DNA of 64,000 bases from Aurelia coerulea (GCA_039566865.1 CM076956.1:14209511-14273510); one strand, 5' to 3'; positions 15,401-26,035 are shown, counted from the first letter of the stretch. Translations and numbers: made by a program. Notes: generated by a model from the sequence alone, not told the origin.

Positions 15401-17274
15401 GTCCAAAAAGTTTTCACGCGCCTTCGGCGCACTCACTTTCCATTCTATCTATCCTTGGCGCCCTATTTGCAAATTGCCCCCTCCCCTTCACCCCAGACTG
15501 ATAAGTTTGCAAAGTGCGCATGGAAGATGCGCGCCTGGCTATTGTTTTAAGAAGAATGGTTCTATTGTTGTTCCTTTGTTATACATGAAATTGCGCGCGG
15601 AAGATCTTCCGCGCGCATGACAAAGATAGCAGTCTGGCCTTCACCTTCAAGCTGGATCCGCCCCTGTACGCTTCTACTGAAAGTTAACACCTGCAGACAC
15701 TAAAATCATGAGGGAAAATCTTCTTAGAGGACAAACACACTAAAACCAATCGCGTTAGCTATGCTTGGTGGTGAAGAAATAGTTGTACTGAATACTACGC
15801 CTATATTTAAAACTCCAAGTTCGTGTGATCATCACAGAGGCAAAGATCTTTAGTAACCAATCAAAGAAATTGGATCTGTGTCCTAATCAAACCATTGTCT
15901 TTCCATTTAAGAATTAAGAGTAAGGAAAGAAGGCTGAAGTAATGCAAAATGCAGTCAATGATCATTCCAGAGTTTCCTGAGGATGCTAATTTATGTTTGA
16001 GAACCTGTTACAAAATGGTCTAAAAATCTATTGTGGAACTGGCAACAAGTACAGGATCTGGAACGGTGTTCTTAGGCAAAGTACAGGGCGTGTCTTCAAA
16101 AGATGTCCTGGGGGCCAAGCCCCCAGACCTCTCTTTATTTCCATCGCTGCATTACACGTTTTTTTTTTATAAGAAACTTGGATCAGCACTTAGTACTAAA
16201 AGTTTCTTAATTTCGCATGAAAATTTCGGTGTTTTAGTAGTAAAAGTTTCTTAATTAGTTTCTTATTTTTTTGGGCCTAAAATTGCGATATTGTTCGAAG
16301 TTGAGCCTTCTTCTCGACAAAGGGCTTCCATTTTGCATTTACATTGTCATCAAGAAGAAGTCATGCACATTAAGGCAAAAATTTACCAATTTTGCAGTTA
16401 AAAGTCAAGAAAAGATAAAGATACCTGTGTTAGAGACACATAGAATAAGAGAGACATACAGAAATAAAGTTTTAGAGTTTCTTATCTGTTCTTGAGCGTA
16501 GTACTAGAGTTTCCTAAATTTTTGGTCATCGTAGTACTAGTTTCTTATAAACCAGTTTCTTATAAAAAAAAAAAACGTGTACTCACATCAACGTTCCTAA
16601 TGAGTACGAACAGCTTGCTGTACATTCCGTCGGTTCGTCGGTCCAAAAAAATTTAGTCGGTCCAAAGCATGTTCACACCCCCCAAACAAAAGTTGAATGT
16701 GCGCCCCTGCCCCCCTAGTTAATAATCTAGCTCTAAACCACTGGTGCCAGTTGCCTGCCCCCAAGAAATTTCAGTTTGAAATTTCAGTTTGAACGGTCAC
16801 ACAACACAATTCACACGCCTCTTTGATTGTAGGGAGGCAACTTTGTGATGCTTACATCTTTCTTGTTCAATTACCCTTACCACAGTGATGCATTTAGGGG
16901 GCAAATTGGGGCAACTAACAGCCCCCTCCTAATAAATGATGAAAACTCAGCTTTTGGCACCCCCTTTTGGTTTGGCAAGAAAAGTACCCCTCACCTAGCC
17001 ACCTTCGACTCACCTCCAGTCCCATGAACCGCAGCATATCTTCTCTTTCACTTTTTCTTGGGCCAATGTGTCTTTGTGCGAATGCATCTTGGGGTGGTAA
17101 AATTTCTTGAATGCTAAAATTCGTCAAACAAGCTCTTGCCAAACAGTTTAGGCCAGTCGATCTCGTCATGGGACCACTGCAGACTCGACCAGAAATTGCA
17201 TAATTTGGCACCGTTAGTCTTTGTCCAAGCACCCGCAAATTGGGGCTGGAGCACAGCAGACGCCTGGCAGACAT
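443..17274 (-). CDS. GLDC: Glycine decarboxylase (glycine cleavage system P-protein), 5' half, 13 coding exons
   Basis: Mitochondrial PLP enzyme that decarboxylates glycine and passes the aminomethyl group to H-protein. Exons in transcript order: 17274-17014, 15021-14943, 13727-13592, 12645-12481, 9878-9801, 8384-8231, 7102-6991, 4987-4903, 3761-3665, 2603-2498, 1830-1775, 1063-977, 523-443. All internal borders are GT-AG and phases join into one frame of 499 codons. Family motifs seen in order: [133 protein letters not shown]. The start is the ATG at 17274, with an in-frame TAG upstream; the first residues are Arg-rich and fit a mitochondrial targeting peptide. The C-terminal half, including the PLP lysine, lies beyond the left edge. 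No frameshift or stop is seen, so the gene looks functional. Confidence 0.96.
1985..2215 (-). repeat. LINE/SINE-like 3' tail, copy 1 (GLDC intron 10)
   Basis: About 230 bp matching, in inverted orientation, the stretch at 44265-44535. On the minus strand it ends in an A-rich tail (the T run near 2007-2015 on the plus strand). Two diverged copies ending in A-rich tails suggest a retroposed 3' end; no coding sequence is seen in it. Confidence 0.6.
3220..3535 (-). pseudogene. Degenerate LINE reverse transcriptase 3' fragment (GLDC intron 9)
   Basis: The minus strand shows, in broken frames, the C-terminal signature of CR1/L2-like LINE proteins: a SINKWSRA stretch and then a GSTVWNKL motif close to the end (compare GAKSWNSL in the LINE at 27104-28616). 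Frameshifts separate the pieces. Dead fragment. Confidence 0.5.
3886..4007 (-). repeat. Short inverted-repeat element with hammerhead-ribozyme-like core
   Basis: Two 26-bp arms, 3886-3911 and 3982-4007, are reverse complements and flank a 70-bp centre. On the minus strand the centre reads CTGATGA, then a 4-bp stem GAGC/GCTC with loop AAA, then AAAAC and GTTGTG. This is the order of a hammerhead core (CUGAUGA, stem II, GAAA), as found in Penelope-like elements and retrozymes. The first base of the GAAA box is A rather than G, so self-cleavage is doubtful. It lies in GLDC intron 8, in the sense orientation. Confidence 0.5.
4383..4654. mobile_element. MITE with AGACARATGACGG ends, copy 1 (GLDC intron 8)
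   Basis: Begins AGACAGATGACGG and ends CCGTCATTTGTCT, flanked by TTAA on both sides (4379-4382, 4655-4658). The first 180 bp match the copy at 31736-31916, with about 90 bp more near the 3' end. No coding capacity. The palindromic flank makes TTAA and TA target duplications indistinguishable, so a piggyBac-like or a Tc1/mariner-like origin remains open. Confidence 0.75.
5869..6485. mobile_element. Foldback element, TA-flanked, CCGGGTGACCC termini
   Basis: Starts CCGGGTGACCC and ends GGGTCACCCGG, each next to TA. The left arm (about 5869-6135) and right arm (about 6220-6485) are diverged reverse complements over nearly their whole length, so the element folds into a hairpin with about 265-bp arms. 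ORFs inside are by-products of the arms. Length and termini resemble the foldback at 24163-25342. Fits a Tc1/mariner-type non-autonomous element in GLDC intron 7. Confidence 0.8.
8901..9474. mobile_element. TTAA-flanked MITE, CCCTATC termini, copy 1 (GLDC intron 5)
   Basis: 574 bp between TTAA duplications (8897-8900, 9475-9478). It starts CCCTATCTCACCTGGG and ends CCCAGGTGAGATAGGG. Just inside each end is a G-run/C-run hairpin around GGATTCC or GGAATCC. The TTAA target and CCC termini are the hallmark of piggyBac-type elements; no transposase is present. Confidence 0.85.
9893..12195 (+). mobile_element. 5'-truncated LINE with reverse transcriptase, antisense in GLDC intron 4
   Basis: A reverse transcriptase reads from about 10076 to 11434: a basic N-terminal stretch, AGLDG, the [14 protein letters not shown] finger block, [14 protein letters not shown], the [13 protein letters not shown] block, and the catalytic MYADDT near codon 420. 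A frameshift at about 11430 moves the thumb and C-terminal region ([27 protein letters not shown]) into another frame to 12023. A second frameshift leads on to SLFKNRISW and a stop near 12192. The endonuclease is missing. The 5' edge lies only about 15 bp from the GLDC exon 5 acceptor. RT type fits the Jockey/CR1/L2 group; exact clade not assignable. Confidence 0.85.
12196..16152. other. GLDC introns 1-4 sequence between coding exons
   Basis: Apart from exons at 12481-12645, 13592-13727 and 14943-15021, I see no genes. A T-run follows the LINE at about 12299-12310. Near 15410-15620 there are short GC-rich inverted stretches (GCGCCTTCGGCGC; GCGCGGAAGATCTTCCGCGC). Confidence 0.5.
16153..16581. 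mobile_element. MITE with TACACGTTTTTT termini, copy 1 (GLDC intron 1)
   Basis: Begins TACACG plus a T-run and ATAAGAAAC, and ends with the reverse complement. The motif AAGTTTCTTAA and its complement recur several times inside. The whole sequence recurs inverted at 25610-26035, at nearly the same length (about 425 bp). TA at each end fits a TA target duplication. Non-coding. Confidence 0.8.
16807..17004 (+). repeat. Dispersed 190-bp repeat abutting the GLDC exon 1 donor
   Basis: Matches 22252-22438 in inverted orientation. One boundary is sharp: both copies end CACCTAGCCACC, after which sequences diverge (here only 10 bp before the exon 1 splice junction; in the other copy directly into RecQ-like coding sequence). 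The inserted sequence begins 10 bp into intron 1. Confidence 0.7.
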
Positions 17275-17299
17275 TTGAGCAACAAGAATTGCCAATAAA

Positions 17300-19470
17300 T
17301 TAGTGTCCTAAGAATTAAATTTCATGAAATAAGTCTTCTTCTTAGGTCTGCACTTTTCTCAAAGTTGTTGCGTTGGTCTACTGGAACTGGGTTATGTCAT
17401 CGAAGGACGTGGTAGACTTATTTAGACGTTCGAAGTACATATTTAGCAGTGCTCATGCCAAATATGGCACATTGTATCAGTCCACGGTAGACCACCAGGC
17501 TGCTTCATAGATTAACTACATTAGTCCCTCAGTGTCGCTGTTGTTGCTGTTGCTGTATCAAAAATTCAAAGGTGAACCTGCGGTTGACTCCCAGACAAAA
17601 GGTCTGGGATGAGGCTGGACTTTAATAAAAGCAGTACGTCACAACTGAGGAAAATGGCAACCTTACCAGTAATACCAGCCTGCAGTGCAAATGTCGTTAA
17701 ATCTTTGAACTGCTTCAGCTTCTGATTGGTATGTAGTACGATAGGACACTGAGACAAAGGAATAATGGCTGTTATGAAATTGTGTAGAAACTTTAGATCC
17801 AGGATTGGTAAAAAGTTTTATACCCTGAGTTCAAATCTCAAATTCATTCCGTTTGACCTCCCTATGTTGGTCACATGTTGACCCAATTTTAGGCAAGTGA
17901 CATGTCATTAATCAAAATGCAGCTGACAGTTTCAACAATGTGCTGTGGAATATGTGTCCAAAATCAAACTTTGTGGCTCAGTACCTTTGAAAGTTTGAAG
18001 ATCACTTGCAGTCATCCTTTACAACAATAGTTACATGAAGCTGGCTAGAATGTTTGAAAAATCAGGGATGAAATGCGGACACACACCTTGAAAGAGTTTG
18101 AAAGAGTGAACAGAATCAGAGTATATAAATGTGAATAGAAGTCTTCAGCAAAACAAAGAAAGATCAAACGAGGAAAAAGAAAGAAAAGACTGGAGGAAAA
18201 GCACAGAGACAGGGAATCTAAAGCATCTTATATGAATATGGCAGATTCTAGCTTAAAATGATTGAATCCCAATCTTTAAAGCAGTTTTTCTCAAAATGAG
18301 GTTTTCATGAGTTTCAAATCTCTTAACAAGGATTCTGAAAAAACTGAACAAGATAGTGAGTTGAAATTTGGCACCCAGTTAGTTGAATATCTAATTCATG
18401 TTTGTACAGAAGCATTTTATGATAAAGCCAAAATTCTTGTGATGGGCGTGTCCAAAAAATTTCAAGTTACGAGATTAATTGTTTTCCTTACAACACCCTA
18501 CATGATTGATTTTCATATCAAAGCTTCTGTATAAACATAGCTATTTTGAAGCTCTTTCAAATGATCTATAATTTGTTTTCATAGGGTAAAGGGTTCAGCT
18601 GATAGCCTTGTTAAACAATCGACCAATCGCGTCATAAAAATTGTAGTTACCATGGCAACCAAGTATTTTTGGAGCAAAAATTGAATGTTTTCCAATTGCA
18701 TCTATTTACCCTTTCATTTGGTACATGAGACAGTGCTCTAAATTCATTATCTTGCAATCTAGTTTTTTACTACATATCTCCCCTTAATTCCAAAAAGCGC
18801 ATGAGATTTTTGTCACAACGAAAGGATTTTTACGTATTTTTCTTGAACAAAAAGGATTTTTGCAAAAGGTGTATGAGATTTTTTGTAGACAGAAAACGTT
18901 GGTGCAAATTGTTCTGAGCACGTTTTAGGGTATTTCGCCCGTTTTTTGTGCCGGTATCAACGGCTGCTGCAGAGTCATCCCATTAAAACCGATCTTTTAA
19001 CAGCAAAGAGAACAACAACCTTATGTGTCATCGGCTTTAAAGATGAGGGCATTTTCAGGACCGTCGAGAGGAGGGTTAGGGGGGGGGGAGTAAAAGGTCC
19101 GGGGCATTGAATATCTATACAATTTTTCTGAACTTGTTTTCTTAAAAAGGGCGTTTTTTCCTCATTCTCCGTGAGTCTGAAGGGCGTGGTCTCAGAGAAT
19201 TTTCTTGGGGGCAACCCCCCTAGGGTCCCATCCTGTGCATCACTTCAAGGCCCGACCCAGCTCTCGACGGCCCTGGGCACTTTCATTCAATATTCATTAC
19301 GTGAACAGGTTTTTATGGCGTTGCTTACCAAAATCTGTTCAGTATATGCTGAAAGCATTCACTACACCCCGACACTTCATGAAAGAAAACAACAGCTTCC
19401 TACCTACGCAAGCAAAGTTTTTCATAAGCTTTACAGAAGGTAAGGTAATGAAAATTCCTGTCTCCAGGTC
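17300..19470. other. GLDC upstream intergenic region
   Basis: No supported coding exon on either strand. About 17300-17500 should hold the GLDC promoter and 5' UTR, but I found no convincing core promoter motif. At 19080-19260 a G-run and the phrase GGGCGTGGTCTC, followed by a GGGGGC/CCCCCC pair, belong to a dispersed repeat also seen near 16090, 20090, 34800 and 43870. Confidence 0.5.
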
Positions 19471-19472
19471 CT

Positions 19473-19503
19473 GAATCATTCATTCATTCATTCATTCATT
19501 CAG
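19473..19503 (+). repeat. (ATTC)n microsatellite
   Basis: Six to seven tandem ATTC units directly visible. Confidence 0.9.
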
Positions 19504-19569
19504 GATAAATTTACAAACCAAGAGCAAGCAACATAAACTTTTTATCGATCGAAAACATCAAATACATTA

Positions 19570-20815
19570 CAGTAAAAACCCGCACATAAGAACCTAAGAT
19601 TTTGAACTCAGCCTGTTTAGGTTCTTATGCAATGAGGCACATCCAGTAATCAGGGTGTAGGTTCTTAACACAGGGAAAAGTGTTAATCTAAATCTTAACC
19701 AAATTTATTTACGTTTTTGGCCCTATCCACTCAGGGCCTTTTTTAACATTAGAACTGGGGGGCAATTGCCCCCCGATCCCTAGACTTTACCCTCCCCCAA
19801 GTGTCGAGATTCTTGACCCCAGAAAATTATCCCTTATTTCAAGTAAATGATTTTCAGAAAGTAAGCTATTGCCGCCACCACTGCGTAGGCAACCTGCAAA
19901 AGCCATGTGTAAATGAATGGAATACGATAACAGGACTGTTTACCACCAGAGACAGGATGTTTCAGCCAAAATCAAGGATGTTTCTTCAAAAACGTTACTC
20001 ACGCATAGGATAAATGTCACAAAACTCTCAAAGTTTCCTTTTCACTAATGGCAAGCATGATATTGGGAGATCCATTCTGAGCCAAAGTAAAGGGTGTGGC
20101 CCTGAAAATTTTCCTGGGGGCTTTGCCCCCAGACCCCCTCCCTCATTTCACCTAACTTAAAATTTCTGACCACGCCGCTGCTCACGAGAATTCGCGATGA
20201 GTTTTGTAAATCAAATATGTCAATTATCAAACAACACTCTTGACAAAGTATTCTTGTCCTGTTATAGTTTGATTTTAGCTAGCCCGTTTGATATATAGTT
20301 GGATTCGTAAATTTCCTATTTTTCTCTAGGACCTCCGAGCATAAGATGCCCTTTCATCAGCAATGCACAGAGTGTCGTTGCCAAAAGAAAAAAAGGCATT
20401 GACCAAAAAATTCTGACCGCCGAATTATGCCTTCGGTGCGAATTAGTGCCCCCCCCCCCCCGATCTGAAAACGCTCCTACCGTCTAGCCAATCAGACAAA
20501 CATATCCCCTTTTTAGGATTTGCCTCCCCACTTAAAACCCCTTAAAAAAGGCTCTGTATCCACTTCAACCCAAGCTTACCCAGTTTGCTTGCAGGCCCTG
20601 CCTATCACAGTTCTGTAAGTAAAGTTTTGGAGTCCATGAAGGAGGTTGATGGGCAAAAAGTTGCATTTTATTTCCCAATGAATAAATGAAACACTTTATT
20701 AAGAACCTAGTTAAGACATCAGCCTAAAATGGTTCTTATTTATTGGGTACAAAATATATTATTTCAGGCTGTAGGTTCTTAATAGATGAAGGTTCTTATG
20801 TGCGGGTTTTTACTG
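19570..20815. mobile_element. TIR element, CAGTAAAAACCCGCACATAA termini
   Basis: 1,246 bp with inverted ends (CAGTAAAAACCCGCACATAA at 19570, its complement ending at 20815), flanked by TA. GGTTCTTA and its complement recur near both ends. TA target plus CAGT ends fit a Tc1/mariner/pogo-type non-autonomous element. It carries inner repeats: a single copy of the 124-bp unit amplified at 34164-34800 (about 19975-20090), followed by a GGGGGCTTTGCCCCC segment. Confidence 0.8.
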
Positions 20816-21302
20816 TACTCGTTCCTTCTTTTCAAATCTAAGAAAATCTATCATAATAGACTTATTTTAATGTTTATCACTTCCAGTGCTGCCTTCAAAC
20901 AAAAGTCACCTAGCAATGTAAATCTTGTTTTACGATAGTCTTTTTGGGGAAAGCCTGCCCCATTCATCTCTAGCTGCATATGTGAATGCAATTCTTGTTT
21001 TCTCGTCCTTGTACTTGGATTTGCTCTAAGTCTCGCTCTTGATCAATAAACAAACGGAAGGGGAAAGGGAGGAAAGGTAGCCTACGCGTAGACACCCATT
21101 ACGCGTAGGCTAGAGGAAAGGGAGATGGAACGGGAAAAGGTAGAAAAGGAAGAAAGGAAGGGAAGGAGAGCGAGACTTGTGAACAACGCGTTCCGAAAAC
21201 GAGGCCCTATTGTCCGCTTTTGACAGATCTGGACCAGCGATCTGGGGATATCGGTCCCGAGGCAAAAACAATGGAATATACAACACAACAACTGTAGGAC
21301 AT

Positions 21303-21418
21303 GTAGTGTGTAAAAGAACTAATAAGCTATCATATGTATTCTTGCTTTTAGATGTGAATAATTACAAAATCAAATAACAAGGATACATATGACAGCATTT
21401 TAGTTCTTTTACACCACA
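21303..21418. repeat. 116-bp inverted repeat
   Basis: Left arm from about 21307 (GTGTAAAAGAACTAA) and right arm ending about 21414 (its complement) are about 36 bp each with a few mismatches. Short hairpin MITE-like repeat without coding capacity. Confidence 0.6.
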
Positions 21419-21512
21419 TTTTGCGGATTCAACATACAATTTTATGAGCCAAATACATAAATTCAGCACAGTTTTATCACAAACCATATCAAAATTAACA
21501 TGCAAACGTATA

Positions 21513-21933
21513 CACCTCTTCAATATACAGCCTCGTTTTGGAAAATATTCAAAATTCTTTGATACGAAATTTTAGAGGCCGAATTCGGACTTGGCATTCA
21601 AACTTTAATCTAACTGCAAGTTTTTATGTTGCTATCGGTAGTAATTTTGAATTTATGGCGATGCAAAGTTTGAAAACCTGTAAGGGATTTGACCGTGAAA
21701 ATGACTTTGGGTGTAAAGTTTCACCCTGAACGATTTTTCACGGTCAAATCCCTTATAAGTTTTTAAACTTTATATCGTCATAAAATCAACATCACAATCG
21801 CCAGCAGTTCAAAAACACGGAACTAGACTAAACTATGGGTGCTAAATCCGAATCTGGGCTTAAAATGTTCATATGAACAATAGAAAGAAATTTTGATACA
21901 TTTCCAAAACGAGGCTGCTATATTGAAGAGGTG
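21513..21933. mobile_element. Foldback MITE, CACCTCTTCAATATA termini
   Basis: 421 bp flanked by TA. Ends are inverted copies (CACCTCTTCAATATACAGCC...), and complementarity continues inward: AAGGGATTTGACCGTGAAAA at about 21684 pairs with its complement about 21740. It sits immediately next to the RecQ-like fragment. Confidence 0.8.
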
Positions 21934-21935
21934 TA

Positions 21936-22249
21936 TTCAGCTCGATAAATGGAAAATCTTTGGTAACTTCTGGAAGCTGATATAAGTAGGGAGGGGGGGG
22001 GGGTGCTTTCGCTAGAGCTTTTACGGACGTGAGATCATCGATCACAACACAAGCAAGGCGTTTCTGGAAACTTGGCATCATGACCTCATTTCTGTATTTC
22101 TTTAATATGCTTTCTGGTATGAAGGAATAGTCGCCATCCCTTATCTTTTTGGAGGTGGCATCAGGGTCAGAAAGGGATAACGCTTTGATGCCTTTATCAG
22201 CCATTTTTTGCATTTGATCCCTCATCAGGGATATTAAAGGGCAGATTAC
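21936..22249 (-). pseudogene. RecQ-like helicase fragment A (motif Ia region)
   Basis: On the minus strand: CPLISLMRDQMQKM (RecQ motif Ia, compare SPLVSLMKDQ in fragment B), a spacer, YSFIPESILKKYRNEV, then FQKRLACVVIDD, where a DEAH box (motif II) would follow. Instead the frame runs into unrelated sequence with five prolines coded by a G-run and ends at a foldback MITE. No Walker A is present; the upstream side is replaced by the dispersed repeat at 22252-22438. Broken duplicate of the same gene family as 29181-29660. Confidence 0.7.
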
Positions 22250-22251
22250 CA

Positions 22252-22438
22252 GGTGGCTAGGTGAGGGGTACTATTCTTGCCAAAAAGGGGTGCCAAAAAG
22301 CTGAGTTTTCATCATTATTAGGAGGGGGAGTTAGTGGCCCCAATTCGCCCCCTAAATACACCATTGTGGTAAGGGTAATTGAAAAAGATGCAAGCATCAT
22401 AAAGTTGCCTCCTTGCAATCAAAGAGGAGTGTGAATTG
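22252..22438 (-). repeat. Dispersed 190-bp repeat, second copy
   Basis: Inverted match to 16807-17004, sharing the sharp CACCTAGCCACC boundary, here joined to the RecQ-like coding fragment. Confidence 0.7.
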
Positions 22439-24162
22439 CCTGCAAAGATGTTCCATTTTGATGAGATGAGAGTTGTGTGTGCCAGTGCCTGCCCCTAAGA
22501 AAGAACAGAACAGCTTCCTGGTGCAAATTTTGCCAATACAATTTGGCTATTGGGTAAAAATTCACCAAAAGTTCACCAAAGTCACTTTCTTCGGAATGAT
22601 TCAAAATTTATGAAAAAAAACCAAGATCTTGGCCATCAATAACTTTGCCTCAACTCTTTATCTTTGTTCTTCCTTGGCCTGTTTGTATCCCAGACGAAGT
22701 TTGAAACAGTATGAACAATAGATAATTAAACTGAAAATCTAGACACATGGTATACATGTATTTCAGGGGCATACGCAGCACTTGAGGAGTGGGGAAGTCT
22801 GGGGCATGGCCCAGAAATTTTGTGACTACACCCTTCAGACGCTCGGAAAATGACGGAAACACCCTATTAGTTATATTTTACATCGTAAACATGGCTCAAA
22901 TGAACAGTAGCAAATAAATAAAGATCCCTATAGCAAATGGCACGTACAGGTTAAGACAAATGGGATCTTGAAATAAGTGGATCTGAGGGCAAAACCACCA
23001 GGAAACTTTTGAGATATGCATTCTACTTTGGCTTAGAATGCCTCTCCCAACATCGTTCGGTCATTCAGATCAAAGAAATCGATCACTGAATTTTACACCA
23101 ACCTTTTTGGAAACTATATTCGCCGACAGACACTCAGTAGTACAAGTACCAAGGAAACTTTTTGATTTGCCGACAAACTGAATGTTAGGGGTGTGGCACC
23201 CCCCTGCAACCCCCCTTCGGCTACGCTCCTGGACCCAATCCAACATTGGTTGTTTCATCAATGGTAACATCTTCCAGAAATGGACTTTCTCTCGTCAGGT
23301 CATCCACTGAATTCATTCATGTCGCTCAAACATTACCAAGCATTTGTTGACAAGGTTGCAATATACTACAAGCATTTGTTTAATTTTGTGTTCAATTCAT
23401 TTCACAATGCCATTTAATTCGGTACAAGTCTTGGGGCCCCAATCAATTCACTGTTTTTTCTCTCCAAATCTTTGCTCAAAATCGGGCGCTGTCGTGGAAC
23501 CCTGCCCGCGCAGCCAAGCGCAGGAAATTAAACGTTGGTAAGGGCCCGGTGGGTGCAATGTTAATACCACGCTCATCCATAATTTCGCTGAGAAAGGGGT
23601 ATATTTGAAGCAGAATTCTAGGACTTAGAATCTCAGACAAAACGGGGTATTTTTTCCTCAGAAAATATCCCAACTCAAAAACAGTTAAATGCTGGTGGAC
23701 TCGGGACCCTAGAATAAAAGTCCATTTCACAAGTTTGATACCCCAAGTTGTATGGGTTTCTACTGTTTCCAATAAAGAGATATCACTAAAGTAAATCGTA
23801 ATAAAGTGCAAAAATCCCAAACCTTTCTATTCTCTCAGTACCATTTTTTTACTGTACACAGATATCTTTAGGGCTCAGTGATACTCTTTTAAAGGGGGGT
23901 TACCATCAACATTTTCCACGATAAGGGGTCTTTTCGCCAACTAGCAAGTCAGAGGAAACGGTATCCTATGAAATGGTATGGACGAGCGTGGTGTACCTTT
24001 TACTAGTGAATTGCACCCACCGGGGGTAAGGGAAATCCTTTTCATTTGTTTACGTTACTTTTACTTGTTTCCTTTATCATATTTTTGTTCTTACTTTCTT
24101 TTTTAAGTTGGTAACATACAATACTTGATAGCTATATCGAAAGCTAATTAAAACTAACTATA
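22439..24162. other. Repeat-rich gap
   Basis: No supported gene. 22765 (CAGGGGCATACGCAGC) and 23231 (complement-like GGCTACGCTCCTG) may be the ends of one more short repeat, but no target duplication is visible. 22985-23050 carries a partial inverted piece of the 124-bp unit amplified at 34164-34800. Confidence 0.4.
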
Positions 24163-25342
24163 CCGGGTGCGCCAAAATAAACTATGCACGTTTTGCAGGC
24201 CACAATGAATCGTACACTAGACCGATTTTGATGATTCATGACTTAACCCTATCTGACCTGGGTGATTTAAAACACTCGATGCCTGGGGGGGGGGCGGATT
24301 CCGCCCCCCCCTGTTTATCTCTGTTGTCATAGAGGTATGGCATCCAAACTTGGCACAAAGGTAGCTCATTATGTAAACAATGAAAATTTGAAATCATAAT
24401 CCAATTAGCGATGTTGTTGTTGTTGCTAGAGCATGATGATCATTATGATGTCATATGACGTCATATAAATGAAAGGTTGCTAAAAGGTCATGAAACTTTA
24501 TTTTTCATAAAGAAATGAAAGATATAGATCAAAATATGTATAAATTCTTAATTTAGACTTAATTGGACCAATTAAACATGATTAAAAGCGATACAAAGTA
24601 TGTTTTTCACAGAGTGCAGTATGAAAAATTGGTAACCATGGAAACAAGGCTAAAAATAGAATGTCCAAATTGTTGCAATTGTATTGCTCTATGATACAAA
24701 GTTAAACTTACGACGTATCAGAGGCCTGCTGCATGTGTGGAAAACGGTGTAAACAAAAATGTACTACGGGGGGGGGGGGGGCGGAATCCGCCCCCCCCAG
24801 GTCACATAGGGTTAATCTTTAGCAAAAGGCCTGAATTAGATTCTATGAATTTTTGAAATATTTTTGTTTTCAGTTTTGAGCTAGAAGCGAGTTTCGTAAA
24901 ATTTTCGTTCTCGAAAACACTGAAAACGATCAAAAAACGTCGATGAAGTTTTCTACAGAATCGACATGAATGGAAAAAGAGAAAACTTCTTCGTGGCGAT
25001 TTGGGATTTAGAAATCGATTAATTGCATCGATTTAATTTTATCGATCAATTAATCGATTTCTAAATCCCAAATCACAACGAAAAAGTTTTCTTATTGTCC
25101 ATTCATGTCAAATTTTTAGAAATTTGATCAACGTTTTTTTATCATTTTCAGTGTTTTCGAAAACGAAAATTTTACGAAACTCGCTTCTGGCTCTAAAAAC
25201 TGAAAACAAAAAAATTTGCAAAAATTTCTAGAATCTAATTCAAACTTTTTGCTAAAGATTAAGTCATGAATCTTCAAAATCGTTCCAGCGTACGATTTGT
25301 TGTGGCCTGCCAAACGTGCATAGTTTATTTTGGCGCACCCGG
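24163..25342. mobile_element. Foldback element, TA-flanked, CCGGGTGCGCC termini, carrying a nested MITE
   Basis: Starts CCGGGTGCGCCAAAATAAAC and ends with its complement, each next to TA. The two arms pair along nearly the whole length, with a centre near 25035 (ATCGATTTAATTTTATCGAT). Removing the nested MITE (565 bp plus one TTAA) leaves about 611 bp, close to the 617 bp of the element at 5869-6485, which has similar termini. Non-coding. Confidence 0.85.
24247..24811. mobile_element. TTAA-flanked MITE, CCCTATC termini, copy 2 (nested)
   Basis: 565 bp between TTAA copies at 24243-24246 and 24812-24815. Starts CCCTATCTGACCTGGG; ends CCCAGGTCACATAGGG, with the same G-run/GGATTCC/C-run hairpins inside each end as copy 1. 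It sits in the left arm of the foldback element, whose right arm keeps the empty site (a single TTAA at about 25257-25262). Confidence 0.9.
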
Positions 25343-25609
25343 TATATAATAAAAAAATTAAGAATTTAATAACAGTAACAGTAATATATGAATGTTTTAA
25401 TACATAAATGAAAAATATGTTTCCTGTTATTTTATTTAGCCCACTTGTCCTATATTTGGTTTGCAAATGCATCATATCATTCAGAAGCTACAGTACTTAA
25501 TTTACAACTTTCAAAAGAATGGAAAAGCTTCAAAAAGCTTCATTTAAATGTTCACGAGTGCACAAGAGGTCAAAAGTGAACATGAAGATTGTCACTCAGA
25601 AATTTTCAG

Positions 25610-26035
25610 TACACGTTTTTTTTTTATAAGAAACTGGTTTATAAGAAACTAGTACTACGATGACCAAAAATTTAAGAAACTCTAGTACTACGCTCAAGAA
25701 CAGTTAAGAAACTCTAAAACCTTATTTCTGTATGTCTCTCTTATTCTATGTCTCTCTAACAAAGGTACATTTGTCTTTTCTTGATTTTTAACTGCAAAAT
25801 TGGTAAATTTTTGCCTTGATGTGCATGTCTTCTTCTTGATGAAAATGTCAATGCAAAATGGAAGCCCTTTCTCGAGAAAACGGCTTAACTTCGAACAATG
25901 CCGCAATTTTAGGCCCAACAAAATAAGAAACTAATTAAGAAACTTTTACTACTAAAACACCGAAAATTTCATGCGAAATTAAGAAACTTTTAGTACTAAG
26001 TGCTGATCCAAGTTTCTTATAAAAAAAAACGTGTA
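25610..26035. mobile_element. MITE with TACACGTTTTTT termini, copy 2
   Basis: Inverted relative to the copy at 16153-16581, same length and termini, with TA at each edge. Non-coding; the ORF in its interior also appears in copy 1 and reflects shared repeat sequence. Confidence 0.85.

Noticed and set aside
17275..17295. Upstream extension of GLDC exon 1 by seven residues
   Set aside because: The codon at 17295 is TTG, not ATG. The first ATG is at 17274 and an in-frame TAG lies upstream, so translation starts at 17274.
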